Positions 19,116 to 30,583 are shown, numbered from the stretch's first letter. The stretch is DNA of 55,808 nucleotides from BS150m-G50 sp964501185 [NCBI: uncultured Bacteroidia bacterium] (GCA_964501185.1 CAZCRT010000013.1:19768-75575); one strand, 5' to 3'. The notes: generated from the letters alone by a model not told the origin. Numbers and translations are program-made.

Positions 19116-20256
19116 GGCAATCGGAGAGCTCTAAAATTATCTCATCCAGTAACAGTATACCGGGAAGTGTCAGTTTAATCCTGTCTGTGTCTGTCTCAAT
19201 ATAGCCCTTGAAGCGGGAGCTCTCCACAGTTTTCAGAAGCCGGGCCGAGGTTACACTCCCCAGGGTCTGCTGGAGTTCTGAAAACGTGATACCTCCCAGT
19301 CGCCTTAATCCCAGATAGAGTGTCTCCAGCAACTGTTCCTCGCTGGTGATTGTCTCCCGGGAGCTGTCCGGCAGGCTGCCCCGTTCCAATGCTTCCAGCC
19401 AGGAACACATATCCGCACTGTTCGTCCAGCGTGATACGCCATCAAAAGAAGATGCAGAAGCACCGATCGCCAGACATGGTTTTCGATCCCAGTAGCCTGA
19501 GTTGTGACGGGACTGGAATCCGGGCAGGCAGTAGCTGGAAACTTCGTAATGCTGGTAACCGGAGGCCGTCATCCGCTCATGGACCTGCATGAACAGGGAA
19601 GCCTCATCATCGTCAGCAGTTTTTATATCAGGGTTTGCAATCAGTCTTCTGTACAGTGGTGTCCCCTGCTCCCAGGTAAGACAGTACCAGGCAACATGCT
19701 CCGGTTGCAGTTGCAGCAGTTCATCCAGATCGAATGCCAGTTCCTTCTCTGTCTGCCCCGGAATGCCGAAAATGAAGTCCAGTGAGATATTATCAAAGCC
19801 GCATAGACGGGCTTTGTTCACCGCCTCCCGGGCACGGTCGGCATCATGCAGCCGGCCAAGCTGTTGCAACAGCTGATCCTGGAGTGACTGTATCCCCAGC
19901 GAAAGCCGGTTGACCCCGAGCTGTCGCATCTTCAGCAGCCATTCCTCAGTCACGCTTTCCGGATTTGCCTCCACTGTGATCTCAGCATCAGCTGCCAGCG
20001 GATAGTAGTCGGGTAGTGCTTCGAGAAAACCGGTGTAATGCTCCGCATTCAGCATACTTGGAGTACCACCACCGATGTAGACAGTGGAAATCGGCCCTGG
20101 CCATTCCTGCTGTGCGAAGCGAAGCTTCAGCTCCTGCTGTGCGGCTTTCAGGTACCGTCCATGCAGTTCCTGCCCCTGCTCAGCAGTTGAGTAAAAGTCG
20201 CAATAATCACAACGGCGGGCACAAAACGGAATATGGAGATAGATTCCGAAACTCAT
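19108..20256 (-). CDS. hemW: Radical SAM heme chaperone HemW
   Basis: This 382-aa radical SAM protein resembles oxygen-independent coproporphyrinogen oxidase but belongs to the HemW group, which carries and inserts heme. The cluster motif near the N-terminus is CARRCDYC (C12, C16, C19). [18 protein letters not shown] and NRLSLGIQS follow in the usual order. A HemN C-terminal domain covers about residues 290-380. True HemN has a distinct N-terminal arm that is missing here. It starts at ATG 20256 and overlaps uvrA by 8 bp. Confidence 0.92.
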   Translation of the reverse strand: MSFGIYLHIPFCARRCDYCDFYSTAEQGQELHGRYLKAAQQELKLRFAQQEWPGPISTVYIGGGTPSMLNAEHYTGFLEALPDYYPLAADAEITVEANPESVTEEWLLKMRQLGVNRLSLGIQSLQDQLLQQLGRLHDADRAREAVNKARLCGFDNISLDFIFGIPGQTEKELAFDLDELLQLQPEHVAWYCLTWEQGTPLYRRLIANPDIKTADDDEASLFMQVHERMTASGYQHYEVSSYCLPGFQSRHNSGYWDRKPCLAIGASASSFDGVSRWTNSADMCSWLEALERGSLPDSSRETITSEEQLLETLYLGLRRLGGITFSELQQTLGSVTSARLLKTVESSRFKGYIETDTDRIKLTLPGILLLDEIILELSDCHE

Positions 20257-20294
20257 GCTGGCTCCGCTGGCAACCTAAGTATGGTATGCGAGTG

Positions 20295-22523
20295 TCAGGC
20301 TTCAGGATGCAGGATCCTGGTCAGGGTATTGTGGTAGACATCGTCAAGTTGCTCAAGAGGTAACTCGATCAATGAACCTATCTTGAAATCGCTGCCGGTG
20401 ACTTCCCCAATATCCTGCAGGGGTATACCATGCTCTTCTGCCAGTGAAGTGATACGTTCCACCTGCTCCGGCGCTGCCGACATTACAACAACACCCTGCG
20501 ACTCACTGAACAACAACAGGTCGGAACGCAACTGAAACGGCAGTTCCACATTGCAACCCAGCTGAGTAGACTGGTCACCAATACATGATTCTGCCAGTGT
20601 TACGGCCACGCCGCCATCTGCCACGTCGTGTGCTGACTGCAGCAGGTGTTCACCGGTTGCAGCATGCAGGAAGTGCTGGAGACGCAACTCGTACTCGAGA
20701 TCTACCCGTGGTGGCTTGCCACCCAGTTTCCCCTGTGTGAGACGCTGATATTCACCACCACCGATATCAGCACTGATTGTACCGGCCAGCAATACCCTGT
20801 CACCTGCCGAACGGAAACAGGATTGTGTAACAGCGTCGCCATCCTCGATCAGTCCGATCATGCCGATTACCGGTGTCGGATGGACAGCCGATTGGGGTGT
20901 TTCATTATAGAATGAGACATTCCCACCGGTTACCGGTGTGTCGAAGTAGCGGCAGGCCTCGCCCATACCGGCGATAACCTCCTTGAACTGCCAGTAGATT
21001 TCCGGATCATATGGATCCCCAAAATTAAGGCAGTTAGTGATGGCGAGGGGGGTAGCACCGGTAACCGCCACATTGCGGGCAGCCTCACTGACAGCCTGCA
21101 GTGCCCCCTGGCGTGGATCGAGTTTCGTAAAGCGGCTTGTACAGTCAGTGGTAACCGATAAATATTTACCTGTTGGTAGAATACGTACTACTGCGGCGTC
21201 TCCACCGGGACGTACCACACTCGCAGCGCCTATCATATGATCGTACTGCTCATATACATATCTACGTGATACAATGTTGGGGCTGGCCAACACCTTCAGA
21301 AACATGGATTGGATATCTTCCGGCTCCGGAATGTCACAGGCGTCTTCCGCCTGCAGTTTACGGTAGTATTCTGGTTCTCGGCTTTCTCTGTGATACACTG
21401 GTGCCCCACCACCAAGTACCAGGGACTCAGCCGGCACATTCGCTTTCAGGACATCGCTTTCGTAAATCTCGACATGTCCGTTGTCAATCACCTCACCGAT
21501 CTGCGCCCAGGGAATATCCCACTTCTTCAGCACTTCAATAATCCGTTCGCGCTGCTCCAGTTTCCCCACGACCAGCATTCGCTCCTGCGACTCTGACAAC
21601 AGTATTTCATAGGCAGACATCCTGTCTTCCCGCTGTGGCACAAGGTCCAGGTCAATGCGCATACCTGTTTCGCTTTTTGCGGACATCTCACAGGCGGAAC
21701 AGGTGATCCCGGCCGCACCCATATCCTGAATACCGGTAATCAGATCCATGCTTACCAGTTCCAGGGAGGCTTCCAGCAGGAGCTTCTCCATAAAGGGATC
21801 GCCAACCTGTACTGATGATTTACGCTCCTGCGATTCATCTGTCAATTCAACCGAAGCGAAAGTTGCACCATGAATGCCGTCACGCCCGGTGGAGGAACCG
21901 ATGATGAATACCGGATTACCTACCCCCTCGGCTGCAGCTGACGCAATCCTGCTGCTGTTTACAATGCCTACTGACATGGCGTTGATCAGAGGATTACCTG
22001 AGTAGCAGTCATCGAAACAAACCTCGCCACCAACGGTCGGAATACCGAGGCAGTTTCCGTAATCGGCGATACCGGCTACTACACCATCCACCAGAAAGCG
22101 ATTATGTGGCACATCAGGATTACCAAATCGCAGTGAATTCAAGGAACAGATAGGACGAGCGCCCATGGTAAATATGTCACGCATAATCCCGCCAACGCCT
22201 GTGGCAGCACCCTGGTAGGGTTCTACAGCGCTGGGATGGTTGTGGCTCTCGATCTTGAAAGCTACTGCCAGACCGTCACCAATATCTACCAGTCCCGCGT
22301 TTTCCTCACCTGCTTCCACCAGCATGCGTCCGCCGCTGCGGGGAAGTGTCTTTAACTGTGCTATAGAGTTCTTGTAGCTGCAATGCTCCGACCAGAGCAC
22401 GGAGTACATTCCCAGCTCAGTATAGTTTGGATCACGTCCCAGGATAGCTTTAATCTGTTCATATTCCTCTTCCAGGAGCCCATGCTCACGGACGAGATCA
22501 AGGTTTACTACCGGTTCCTGCAT
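20295..22523 (-). CDS. purL: FGAM synthase subunit PurL
   Basis: PurL is the ATP-dependent synthetase subunit that converts FGAR to FGAM. It is the short form (742 aa), which needs separate PurS and PurQ, both encoded at 10090-11027. The N-terminal half contains [18 protein letters not shown] with its conserved His, then [20 protein letters not shown] and [11 protein letters not shown] second AIRS-like half contains ATTPLA-type and [10 protein letters not shown] segments. The start chosen is ATG 22523, with GGGA upstream. A TTG five codons earlier is possible. It overlaps the 3' end of uvrC by 26 bp in another frame. Confidence 0.97.
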   Translation of the reverse strand: MQEPVVNLDLVREHGLLEEEYEQIKAILGRDPNYTELGMYSVLWSEHCSYKNSIAQLKTLPRSGGRMLVEAGEENAGLVDIGDGLAVAFKIESHNHPSAVEPYQGAATGVGGIMRDIFTMGARPICSLNSLRFGNPDVPHNRFLVDGVVAGIADYGNCLGIPTVGGEVCFDDCYSGNPLINAMSVGIVNSSRIASAAAEGVGNPVFIIGSSTGRDGIHGATFASVELTDESQERKSSVQVGDPFMEKLLLEASLELVSMDLITGIQDMGAAGITCSACEMSAKSETGMRIDLDLVPQREDRMSAYEILLSESQERMLVVGKLEQRERIIEVLKKWDIPWAQIGEVIDNGHVEIYESDVLKANVPAESLVLGGGAPVYHRESREPEYYRKLQAEDACDIPEPEDIQSMFLKVLASPNIVSRRYVYEQYDHMIGAASVVRPGGDAAVVRILPTGKYLSVTTDCTSRFTKLDPRQGALQAVSEAARNVAVTGATPLAITNCLNFGDPYDPEIYWQFKEVIAGMGEACRYFDTPVTGGNVSFYNETPQSAVHPTPVIGMIGLIEDGDAVTQSCFRSAGDRVLLAGTISADIGGGEYQRLTQGKLGGKPPRVDLEYELRLQHFLHAATGEHLLQSAHDVADGGVAVTLAESCIGDQSTQLGCNVELPFQLRSDLLLFSESQGVVVMSAAPEQVERITSLAEEHGIPLQDIGEVTGSDFKIGSLIELPLEQLDDVYHNTLTRILHPEA

Positions 22524-24336
22524 CTTTTGTTCCCGCAAAGTAATTGTGTATAGTTTCCGCTTTTCTTATTCCAATTCCTGCGACGCCACAGAGCATCTCA
22601 ACATCTGCCTGGCTTATCCTGCGTACAGATCCAAAGTGCTTCAGCAGTTGTTCCTGCAGCGCCGGTCCAATACCTGGAACACTGCTGAGCTTTGACCGGG
22701 TCAGCCGTTTACGCTGTCGCTCTCGATTATGCCGAATTGCAAATCGATGGGCCTCGTCCCGAACCTGCTGTAACAGTCGTATAGAGTAGGAACTGCGTGG
22801 AATCTGCTGTGGACTGGAAACACCCGGTACAAATACTTCTTCAAATCGCTTCGCCAGACCGATTACCGGGATATTCAGCTGCAATTCTGCGAGCACTCTG
22901 GAAGCGCTTGACAGTTGCCCCTTACCACCATCCACAACTATCAGATCCGGCAGTTGGGAGTGCTCACGCTTGAGCCTGGAGTAGCGCCGCTGCAACACCT
23001 CACTCATAGCGGCAAAATCATCAATACCGGAAACTGATTTAATAATGTAGCTCCTGTACTCAGAACGCACAGGTTTTCCTCCGATAAATACAACCATCGA
23101 AGCAACAGTATCATGCCCTCCGAAGTGAGAGATATCGAAAGTTTCCATCCGCAGGGGTGGCTTATCAAGCTGCAGATCGCGCTGCAGGCCCTCTACCGCT
23201 CCAGCCATCATGTCCTTACGCTGTTTCTTAAGAAGTTGTTCATTGATGAGATGACCTGCATTCTTCTCTGCCAGGAGTATCAACCGGTGCTGCTTTCCAC
23301 GCAGAGGGATCCTCATCTTCACTTTGCCATCCCGTCTGGCAGAGAGCCATTTTTCCATTAGTTCCAGATCGACCGGATCACGGTTTAAGAGAATCTCACC
23401 GGGCACATGATCTGCATCCAGATAATACTGCTGTAGGAAAGCCTGCATCATCTCCTGCTCAGTGTGATACAATACACCTGTCAGAAACGAATGAAACCTT
23501 CCCAGCAGCTTACCCTCGCGAACACGCAGCACCACCCCACAGGCTGTATTATCTTCACGCTGGATTGCAACCATGTCCCGGGTCAAGGTTCCGGCGTGTT
23601 CAACCTTCTGCTTCTCCATGAAACTCTCAACCACCCGCAATCGGTCCCGGAAACGGGCGGCAAGCTCAAACTTCTGCCGGGCGGATGCCTGCTCCATGTC
23701 CTGTCTCAGCGTCTTGACCAGTTCTGTACCTTTCCCTTCAAGCAGCTGTTCCAGTACTTTCACCTGCCGGTTGTAATCTTCGCGTGATTGCTTGCCGGTA
23801 CAGGGTGCCTGACACTTGCCGATCTGTAAGTCCAGGCAGTCCCGGAAACGACCACGCTTGATATCATCTTCATTCAGCGCCAGGGTACAATTGCGTATTC
23901 CCAGTGTTCCTTTGAATTCACGCAGGAATTCTCGCAGGGGTTTTACGCTGGTAAAGGGGCCAAAGCACTGGCTGGTTCGACTATTACGCCGGCGAGTAAC
24001 AATTACACGCGGAAACTGTTCGCGTGTGATGCAAACCCATGGGAATGACTTGTCATCTTTGAGATCAATATTGTACTGGGGACGGTGGTTCTTTATCAGG
24101 TTCGCTTCCAGGATGAGTGCTTCCACCTCAGTGTCGGTTACAATGGTTTCGACGCCGGTAGCGCGCTTCATCATCCTGATAATGTAGGGCCGTCCATCCG
24201 CCTGTGGATTGAAATATGAGCGCACCCGCGCCCGCAGATCAACCGCTTTGCCGATGTAGAGCACTTTCCCGGAGCTGTCACGAAACAGGTAAACACCCGG
24301 GAGTCTGGGAACTGATTTTGTTTCCAGTTCAAACAT
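22498..24336 (-). CDS. uvrC: Excinuclease ABC subunit C
   Basis: UvrC makes both incisions in nucleotide excision repair. The 612-aa product has an N-terminal GIY-YIG nuclease ([19 protein letters not shown], residues 14-32) and a cysteine cluster near residues 148-176. A UVR motif near 205, an RNase H-like nuclease starting at [11 protein letters not shown] near 397, and C-terminal helix-hairpin-helix motifs ([16 protein letters not shown]) follow. Its start is ATG 24336. The 3' end overlaps purL. Confidence 0.97.
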   Translation of the reverse strand: MFELETKSVPRLPGVYLFRDSSGKVLYIGKAVDLRARVRSYFNPQADGRPYIIRMMKRATGVETIVTDTEVEALILEANLIKNHRPQYNIDLKDDKSFPWVCITREQFPRVIVTRRRNSRTSQCFGPFTSVKPLREFLREFKGTLGIRNCTLALNEDDIKRGRFRDCLDLQIGKCQAPCTGKQSREDYNRQVKVLEQLLEGKGTELVKTLRQDMEQASARQKFELAARFRDRLRVVESFMEKQKVEHAGTLTRDMVAIQREDNTACGVVLRVREGKLLGRFHSFLTGVLYHTEQEMMQAFLQQYYLDADHVPGEILLNRDPVDLELMEKWLSARRDGKVKMRIPLRGKQHRLILLAEKNAGHLINEQLLKKQRKDMMAGAVEGLQRDLQLDKPPLRMETFDISHFGGHDTVASMVVFIGGKPVRSEYRSYIIKSVSGIDDFAAMSEVLQRRYSRLKREHSQLPDLIVVDGGKGQLSSASRVLAELQLNIPVIGLAKRFEEVFVPGVSSPQQIPRSSYSIRLLQQVRDEAHRFAIRHNRERQRKRLTRSKLSSVPGIGPALQEQLLKHFGSVRRISQADVEMLCGVAGIGIRKAETIHNYFAGTKDAGTGSKP

Positions 24337-24365
24337 GCCCTACTCAAGGTTCTCAGCAGTATAGG

Positions 24366-24770
24366 TTATTCGTCTTCGCTCAGTTCCAACAGGACACCAC
24401 CCATAGTCACCGGATGCAGGAAAGCAACCTGTTTGCCACCGGCCCCTTCTCTTGGCAACTTATCAATCAGCGTGTAACCCTCTTTGCAGAAGCGGGTCAG
24501 GGCCGTTGCGATATCATCAACTGCCAGGCAGATATGGTGGATACCGGGCCCATTCTTCTCGATAAAGCGTGCGATTGGTGAATCCGGTGCTGTCGCCTCC
24601 AGCAGTTCGATATGGCTTTCACCTGCTTTGCCTTTCGCAACAATCACTTTCTGGTCCGCTACCTCCTCAGAAGGCTCAAACTCGATCTGCAGAAGGTCTT
24701 CGTACACATACCTGGCTCTGGCGATATCCTTCACCGCGATACCCACATGGTCAATGCGTTCAACTTTCAT
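24366..24770 (-). CDS. mce: Methylmalonyl-CoA epimerase
   Basis: The enzyme interconverts (S)- and (R)-methylmalonyl-CoA in propionate metabolism. The 134-aa product has two VOC (glyoxalase-like) repeats with likely metal ligands: His in RIDHVGIAV, Glu in SHIELLEA, His in GIHHICLAV and Glu in VLLELSED. This pattern and length match the epimerase better than glyoxalase I. The ATG at 24770 is favoured because GGGAG lies about 6 bp upstream. Earlier in-frame starts at 24791 (ATG) or 24794 (TTG) lack one. It overlaps the end of dinG by 11 bp. No mutase is in the window, so the pathway cannot be confirmed locally. Confidence 0.88.
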   Translation of the reverse strand: MKVERIDHVGIAVKDIARARYVYEDLLQIEFEPSEEVADQKVIVAKGKAGESHIELLEATAPDSPIARFIEKNGPGIHHICLAVDDIATALTRFCKEGYTLIDKLPREGAGGKQVAFLHPVTMGGVLLELSEDE

Positions 24771-27645
24771 GTCCACTCCCGAAGAAATCATCAATCTCTC
24801 GTTCCATCATCTCTTCCTGAAATATCACGCTCGCCGTCGCTTCTACTGAGGAAGTAAATATACTTCCATACTTTTTCACAGCTACGCGACGATCGAGCAG
24901 GATAACCATACCCCTGTCAGCTTCACTGCGAATCAATCTGCCAAATCCCTGCTGAAATTTGAGTACAGCTGCCGGTACCGCCTGACACATGAAGCTGTTG
25001 CGGCCCTCAGCTTCGACCTTATCATAGCGCGCCTTGATCATCGGTTCCGAAGGTACGGCAAAAGGCAGCTTGGTAATGATCAAAAGTTCCAGAGCTGGTC
25101 CTGGAATATCCACACCCTGCCAGAAACTCTCTGTCCCCAGCAGGATTCCGTTCCTGGCCTTGCGAAAGCGATCCAGGATAGCTTCCCGGGTTCCATCAAG
25201 CCCCTGTCCCAGCACCGGCGTTCGATGGTAATCGATTCTCTCGATCAGCTCGCTGTAAGTACGATTGAGCAGCTGGTAAGAAGTAAACAGGATCATAGTT
25301 CCTATTCCACGCCTGACGGAAATGCTCTCAACCAGATCTGCCAGTTGTGATACAAACTGGTCATTAACTCTGGTAGCATCTGGAAAATACTGAGGTACCA
25401 GAAATCGAACCTGGTTCTCATAATCAAAGGGTGAACCGAAGAGCTTCGTTTTCAGGGGCCGGGGTGGTTTATCCAGCCCTGTCTGCTCCAGGAAGTAGTC
25501 GAAATTATTATCCACGGTGATAGTCGCAGACAGCACTACCAGTTGCTTTAAATCTGTATAGAGTTGCTCCCGAAGTTGATCCGCAATCGATAGCGGGCAG
25601 GCAAAGTAAGTGGACTCCAGAGAACGGGGATGGACTTCTTCCCAGTAAACCACATCCGGTTCGGTTGCACCGGCGATAGTTTCCAACAGGTTCAGCTGAT
25701 CCCTCAACTGCTCACGCAATGTACTTATATCACCCAGCAGGGTAGCATAATCCTCTGAGTGTTCCGCCTCATCTTCTTCCAGGCTCAGCAGTAGTTCTGC
25801 CAGATCCTGCAGTAGCGCTATGCCCTCAACCTGTAATTGCCCCAGCGCCTGATGATGTACTGCGAGCGGCGAATCCTCCTGCTTGAAGCGTCGTTTGAGA
25901 GTGAATTTCAGCTCCTGCAGTTTCCGGGAGTGAGCTTCACGGTTGGCTGCTATGGCGTCACTGCGAACCTGACCCACAATTGCAGCACATTTACTGACAG
26001 CATCTATTGCTTTCTGGAGCGCTTCCTGGCACACCGCCTGACGCGAGTCTGAGAGTTCAGCGAATGTAACCTCACCCCGTGCCTGTACCAGCGCACCCCT
26101 TTCACCGGCATCCTGCAGGAAAAGGGAATTCAGCGTCATCTTCATCTGCCGGAAACTGAACTCCGACTTAAGTTGACGCTCTGCTGCCTCCATCAGGTTA
26201 TGCCCCTCGTCTATCACAAGATGGCTGTAATCACCCAGTATTCCCTTTGCCGCAGTCACATCAGACAGCAACAGCGAATGGTTGATAATTGCCATATCGC
26301 AATTCTGGGCCTGACGACGAATATGGGTCAGATAACAGCCGTTCCCCTCCTGGCGGCACTTGCCACCATTACAGAAAAGGGCTTCAGACCGCAACTTGGT
26401 CCAGAGGCCGGGATTCAGGCGGTGATGAAATGCGCTGCACTCTTCAATATCACCGGTCTTTGTACTGTGCAGCCAGACTGCTACCGGCAGCAACTTCTCC
26501 CACTCTGAGGGATGCAGTTTTTCCTGACGATTTGCCAACAGGCTTTCCCAGCGCTGCCGGCAAATGTAGTTATGCCGGCCTTTCAGCAATACTGCCTTGA
26601 AATCCGCATTAAGCCCACGCAGCAGATCAGGTAAATCACGTGTAAAGATCTGCTCCTGCAGGTTGCGGGTATGTGTTGAGATAACGAAGCGTTGCCGTTT
26701 GGAAACAGCGTGGCGTACTGCCGGGTAGAGGTAAGCATACGATTTACCAATACCGGTTCCAGCCTGCGCCACCAGAAATGTATCACGCTCGCAGGATTCT
26801 TCTACTTCCTCAGCCAGGGCAATCTGTTCCTCGCGTTCATGAAAGTCACCCAGCATGGCAGCAAGTTTTCCCTTATTTCCGAAATACTCGCGGATGGTTG
26901 TTTCATCGTTACCGGCAGTACCGGTGGCATGCACCTGTATCACATTTGTCTTGACCGGTGTCTGGAAACATGGAGTGCATTCTTCAGTTCCCACTTCCCG
27001 GCGATACTGCTGCAGGCCTTTGATAAATCGCTCGGCCCAGCTATCTGTACCCTCTGTAAGCAATGCAAGTTCAGCCAACAGTTGGTCATCGAAGGTAGAG
27101 GCAATCTGAACCAGCTTCAACAGCAGAGTACCGGTAGCGCGGGCATCATGCACCGCCCGGTGCGCCTGATCCAGATCAATACCGAGTTCAGAACAGACCG
27201 TACCCAGTCGATGATTGGGAAGACCGGGTAAGATAAATTTCACCAGCCGCAATGTATCAAAACGATAGTTATCGGGAACGTCGGGAGCAGGTTTATCCAG
27301 ACGGTCTGCGGTAACAGTGTAGAAATTCAGATCGAATTCAAGGTTATGCGCAACGATGGGTGTGTCCGCCATGAATTCATCGAATCCAGGAAAGACCTTG
27401 CTGATGCCGGGAGCCCGTTTCAATCGTGATGGTTCAATGCCGGTAAGTTTGAAAATCCGGGGTGATACATCACCACGTGGCTTGACCAGCGTGCTGAAGG
27501 AATCGACTTCCTGTCCATCTTCCCAGCGTACGGCACCAATCTCGATTATCTGATCTGTTTCCAGCTCCAACCCGGTAGTCTCAAAATCAAATGCTATGAA
27601 ACTACTCAGTCCAAGTATCTTCAGCAGCTGCGGTGATACACTCAT
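24760..27645 (-). CDS. dinG: DinG-family helicase fused to DnaQ-like exonuclease
   Basis: This 961-aa fusion resembles the DinG of Bacillus and other bacteria. The N-terminal 170 residues are a DEDD 3'-5' exonuclease: FDFETTGLE near 19, AHNLEFDLN near 99 and RAVHDARATG near 160. The helicase part follows, with Walker A QAGTGIGKSYAYLYP, DEGH box VIDEGHNLMEA and a C-terminal GTESFWQGVDIPG motif. Several cysteines between the first two helicase motifs (CNGGKCRQEGNGC) suggest the XPD-type 4Fe-4S site. It starts at ATG 27645, overlapping gcvPB as ATGA. It contains four copies of the 8-mer, one of them at its very start. Confidence 0.93.
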   Translation of the reverse strand: MSVSPQLLKILGLSSFIAFDFETTGLELETDQIIEIGAVRWEDGQEVDSFSTLVKPRGDVSPRIFKLTGIEPSRLKRAPGISKVFPGFDEFMADTPIVAHNLEFDLNFYTVTADRLDKPAPDVPDNYRFDTLRLVKFILPGLPNHRLGTVCSELGIDLDQAHRAVHDARATGTLLLKLVQIASTFDDQLLAELALLTEGTDSWAERFIKGLQQYRREVGTEECTPCFQTPVKTNVIQVHATGTAGNDETTIREYFGNKGKLAAMLGDFHEREEQIALAEEVEESCERDTFLVAQAGTGIGKSYAYLYPAVRHAVSKRQRFVISTHTRNLQEQIFTRDLPDLLRGLNADFKAVLLKGRHNYICRQRWESLLANRQEKLHPSEWEKLLPVAVWLHSTKTGDIEECSAFHHRLNPGLWTKLRSEALFCNGGKCRQEGNGCYLTHIRRQAQNCDMAIINHSLLLSDVTAAKGILGDYSHLVIDEGHNLMEAAERQLKSEFSFRQMKMTLNSLFLQDAGERGALVQARGEVTFAELSDSRQAVCQEALQKAIDAVSKCAAIVGQVRSDAIAANREAHSRKLQELKFTLKRRFKQEDSPLAVHHQALGQLQVEGIALLQDLAELLLSLEEDEAEHSEDYATLLGDISTLREQLRDQLNLLETIAGATEPDVVYWEEVHPRSLESTYFACPLSIADQLREQLYTDLKQLVVLSATITVDNNFDYFLEQTGLDKPPRPLKTKLFGSPFDYENQVRFLVPQYFPDATRVNDQFVSQLADLVESISVRRGIGTMILFTSYQLLNRTYSELIERIDYHRTPVLGQGLDGTREAILDRFRKARNGILLGTESFWQGVDIPGPALELLIITKLPFAVPSEPMIKARYDKVEAEGRNSFMCQAVPAAVLKFQQGFGRLIRSEADRGMVILLDRRVAVKKYGSIFTSSVEATASVIFQEEMMEREIDDFFGSGHES

Positions 27646-29108
27646 TTCTGTTCCGTGGAACTATCACTGTCCGGCTTACTGAAGCCCAGATCGGATCGCT
27701 TGACTGCCACCACATCATTCAGCCTTCTGACCGGTGTATTAATCGGTGCATTCAGCAGCAGCTCCGGATCAGACTTTGCTTCCTCCACGATCCTGATCAT
27801 CGTCTCAATGAAACGGTCCAGAGTCTGTTTGCTCTCAGTTTCAGTCGGTTCAATCATCAAAGCTTCCGGAACTATCAGCGGGAAGTAGACAGTAGGTGCG
27901 TGCATACCGTAGTCGAGCAGCCTCTTGGCGACATCGACTGTTTTCACACCATACTGTTTCAGGGAACGACCTGAAAATACCACTTCATGAAGAGTGTGCC
28001 CTTTAAAAGGCAGTTCGAAGTAATCCTCAAGGTGCCTGCGGATATAATTAGCATTTATAATCGCCTGCTGGCTGACAGCACGAACGCCATCACCACCCAG
28101 CTTACGGATATATGCCAGCGCCCGCAGCATGATCATAAAATTCCCATTCCAGGAGTGAACCCTCCCGATGCTCAAAGCGCGTTCACTCTCCAGGTGGAAG
28201 CCCGTTTCATCCCTGGTGACTACCGGAACCGGCAGATAGGGTGCCAGAGCTTCGTTGCAGAGTACCGGTCCGCCACCGGGGCCACCACCGCCGTGAGGTG
28301 TGGAAAAGGTTTTGTGCACATTGATATGCATCACATCAAATCCCATGTCGACCGGTCGGGCCAACCCCATCAATGCGTTCAGGTTCGCCCCGTCCAGATA
28401 CACAAGGCCGCCGACCTCATGCATCATGCGACAGATCTCTGCGATATTTGATTCAAACAGCCCCAGTGTATTGGGATTGGTAATCATGAAAGCGGCAACC
28501 TCTTCGTCAAGGTGTGAAGCCAGCTCATCGAGATCTATTTCACCCCGCTCGTTTGATTTCAACTGCTTCACTTTATAGCCGGCATAGTGGATTGACGCCG
28601 GATTGGTACCATGCGAAGAATCGGGAATGATCACCACCCGGCGCGGATTTCCCTTTTGCTCATGATAACGGCGTATCATCAACAGCGCAGTCAGCTCACC
28701 ATGTGCACCGGCAACCGGTTGCAGGGATGTCGCACTGAATCCGGTGATTTCCTGTAATGACTCCTGCAGCTCCCAGAGCAGCGCCAGATTGCCCTGTACA
28801 TTTGCCTCCGGCAGCTCCGGGTGGGCGTTCCCAAAATTGAAAGCCCCGGCGAGTCGTTCGTTAATGCGGGGATTATACTTCATGGTACAGGAGCCCAGCG
28901 GATAGAAATCCCGATCCACATGGTGATTCTTCACCGAGAGATTTGTGTAATGTCTCACAACTTCCGGTTCCGCAACCTCCGGCAAACCCGTAGTAGTACG
29001 GCGTCGTAGATTTTCTGGAAATTCAACCAGCGGCACGTCGCTTCTGGTAAAACTGTATTTACCTTTTCCAGGTTGTGAAATATCCTGTATCAACTGTTGT
29101 TTTATCAT
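27642..29108 (-). CDS. gcvPB: Glycine decarboxylase (P-protein) subunit 2
   Basis: This is the PLP-bearing half of the split glycine dehydrogenase of the glycine cleavage system. The 488-aa product carries the PLP lysine in NVHKTFSTPHGGGGPG and the upstream SSHGTNPASIHYAG segment. It acts with GcvPA (29114-30460) and loads the aminomethyl group onto GcvH (30584-30961). It starts at ATG 29108, six bases after gcvPA ends, and its stop overlaps dinG. The T-protein and lipoamide dehydrogenase are not in the window. Confidence 0.96.
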   Translation of the reverse strand: MIKQQLIQDISQPGKGKYSFTRSDVPLVEFPENLRRRTTTGLPEVAEPEVVRHYTNLSVKNHHVDRDFYPLGSCTMKYNPRINERLAGAFNFGNAHPELPEANVQGNLALLWELQESLQEITGFSATSLQPVAGAHGELTALLMIRRYHEQKGNPRRVVIIPDSSHGTNPASIHYAGYKVKQLKSNERGEIDLDELASHLDEEVAAFMITNPNTLGLFESNIAEICRMMHEVGGLVYLDGANLNALMGLARPVDMGFDVMHINVHKTFSTPHGGGGPGGGPVLCNEALAPYLPVPVVTRDETGFHLESERALSIGRVHSWNGNFMIMLRALAYIRKLGGDGVRAVSQQAIINANYIRRHLEDYFELPFKGHTLHEVVFSGRSLKQYGVKTVDVAKRLLDYGMHAPTVYFPLIVPEALMIEPTETESKQTLDRFIETMIRIVEEAKSDPELLLNAPINTPVRRLNDVVAVKRSDLGFSKPDSDSSTEQK

Positions 29109-29113
29109 ATCCT

Positions 29114-30460
29114 CTAACTCCGGTTTGCCGCCAGGGCGACGCTTAATTCTTCAACGAGTTTATCCAGATCGGTTCTCGTATGCACTTCGTGTGTCGATAC
29201 CAGCAGATGCCGGGTCATATTACAGCTTCCAAGCGCAATGCCGCCCTGCAAGCCTTTTGCACGCAACCGTTCCAACACCTGATCTGCGTCTTCCGGTAAC
29301 TCGATCACGAATTCACGGAAGCAGGTTGCCCTGTTCCAGAGACTCACTCCAGGAATTTCGCAAAGCCGCTTCTGCAGATAAACACCCTTGCTGTAAAGCT
29401 CTCCTGCCAACCGTGTGATCCCCTTTTCCCCTATCAGTGAAAGGTAGATAGTCGCAGAAAGCGCTATCAATGCCTGGTTGGAACAGATATTGGATGTTGC
29501 TTTTTCACGACGGATATGCTGTTCCCTGGTCTGGTGCGTCAGGACAAACCCCGGATTCCCATCGGCGTCTTCAGTAGTACCGATCAACCTTCCCGGCATC
29601 TTGCGCACATACTCATTCCGTGCGGCTATCAACCCCAGATAGGGGCCTCCCCAACTGACCGGGACTGCCACGCTCTGCCCTTCACCGACAGCGATATCGG
29701 CTCCGATCTCACCCGGTGTCCGCATGACACCCAGAGCGAGAGGATCAAACACTGATATATACTTGATCCCCAGTGGTTTCACGGTCTCCTGTACCGCAAT
29801 GTCATCCTCGATGCTGCCAAAATAATTGGGAGATTGCACAGCAATGGCGGCACAGTCATCCTGTGCCAACTTCTGCAGCTGTTCGAGATCAATTGTATCA
29901 CGTTTCAATGGCACCGGTACAAGCTCAATATCAAGCGAGTCAAAATAAGTCCGCAGCACCTGTAAATAGCGGGGATTAATGGAAGCGGGAAGTAACAGCC
30001 GCTTCCGCCGTGTTGCCTGCAGGCAGATGTTACAGCCTTCCATTAACGCGCTCCCCCCCTCGTAGAGAGATGCGTTGGCGAGATCCATATCTGTCAGGTT
30101 GCTGATATGCGATTGAAACTCATAGATAGCCTGCAGAGTTCCCTGTGATACTTCAGCCTGGTAAGGTGTGTAAGCGGTTCTGAATTCCGGGCGTGAGACA
30201 ACACTTTCCACTACTGCCGGTATATAATTGTAATACGCACCACCACCCAGGAACGAATGTTGCGGCTGTGGCAGGTCATTACGTGCTGCCAGCCCTGCAA
30301 ACCAGCGCTCAAGGTCCGCATCTGCCATCTCACCCCCGATCTCTGGAGGATCATTCTGGAGCAGCTCCTTCGGAATGCACTTCAGCAGATCACTGAAGGA
30401 ATCAACCCCGATGGCGTCGAGCATGTCCCGACGGTCTTCTTCTGTTACTGGTATATACAC
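29114..30460 (-). CDS. gcvPA: Glycine decarboxylase (P-protein) subunit 1
   Basis: This is the N-terminal half of the split P-protein, 448 aa, beginning YIPVTEEDRRDMLDAIG after the initiator. It contains AYTPYQAEVSQGTLQAIYEFQ and the LANASLYEGGSALMEG segment typical of the family. The start is GTG at 30460, preceded by AAAGGAG eight bases upstream. An in-frame TTG 11 codons earlier has no ribosome site and would encode unconserved residues. An intrinsic terminator and a second hairpin lie just upstream, so this gene is insulated from gcvH. Confidence 0.94.
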   Translation of the reverse strand: MYIPVTEEDRRDMLDAIGVDSFSDLLKCIPKELLQNDPPEIGGEMADADLERWFAGLAARNDLPQPQHSFLGGGAYYNYIPAVVESVVSRPEFRTAYTPYQAEVSQGTLQAIYEFQSHISNLTDMDLANASLYEGGSALMEGCNICLQATRRKRLLLPASINPRYLQVLRTYFDSLDIELVPVPLKRDTIDLEQLQKLAQDDCAAIAVQSPNYFGSIEDDIAVQETVKPLGIKYISVFDPLALGVMRTPGEIGADIAVGEGQSVAVPVSWGGPYLGLIAARNEYVRKMPGRLIGTTEDADGNPGFVLTHQTREQHIRREKATSNICSNQALIALSATIYLSLIGEKGITRLAGELYSKGVYLQKRLCEIPGVSLWNRATCFREFVIELPEDADQVLERLRAKGLQGGIALGSCNMTRHLLVSTHEVHTRTDLDKLVEELSVALAANRS

Positions 30461-30488
30461 TTGCTGTTCTCCTTTGGTACAATTCTGT

Positions 30489-30514
30489 CTCAACCATCAG
30501 AGACTGTGGTTGAG
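30489..30514 (-). promoter_or_regulatory. Leader hairpin before gcvPA
   Basis: A perfect 8-bp stem (CTCAACCA/TGGTTGAG, 10-nt loop) lies about 30 bp upstream of the gcvPA GTG and about 7 bp past the T-run of the upstream terminator. It has no T-run of its own. It could influence translation or mRNA stability. I saw no glycine-riboswitch signature. Confidence 0.4.
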
Positions 30515-30520
30515 TACCTG

Positions 30521-30557
30521 AAATAAAAAACGCCAGGTGCGTTGAAGCCCTGGCGTT
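30521..30557 (-). terminator. Intrinsic terminator after gcvH
   Basis: On the minus strand a 9-bp perfect stem (AACGCCAGG/CCTGGCGTT, 11-nt loop) is followed at once by TTTTATTT. This is a textbook Rho-independent terminator, placed 27 bp after the gcvH stop and before gcvPA. Confidence 0.85.
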
Positions 30558-30583
30558 GAAATAGCGTAAAGCTTAAATCCGCT

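Noticed and set aside
30461-30583. Glycine riboswitch before gcvPA
   Set aside because: The gap is short, holds a terminator and a simple hairpin, and lacks conserved aptamer features.
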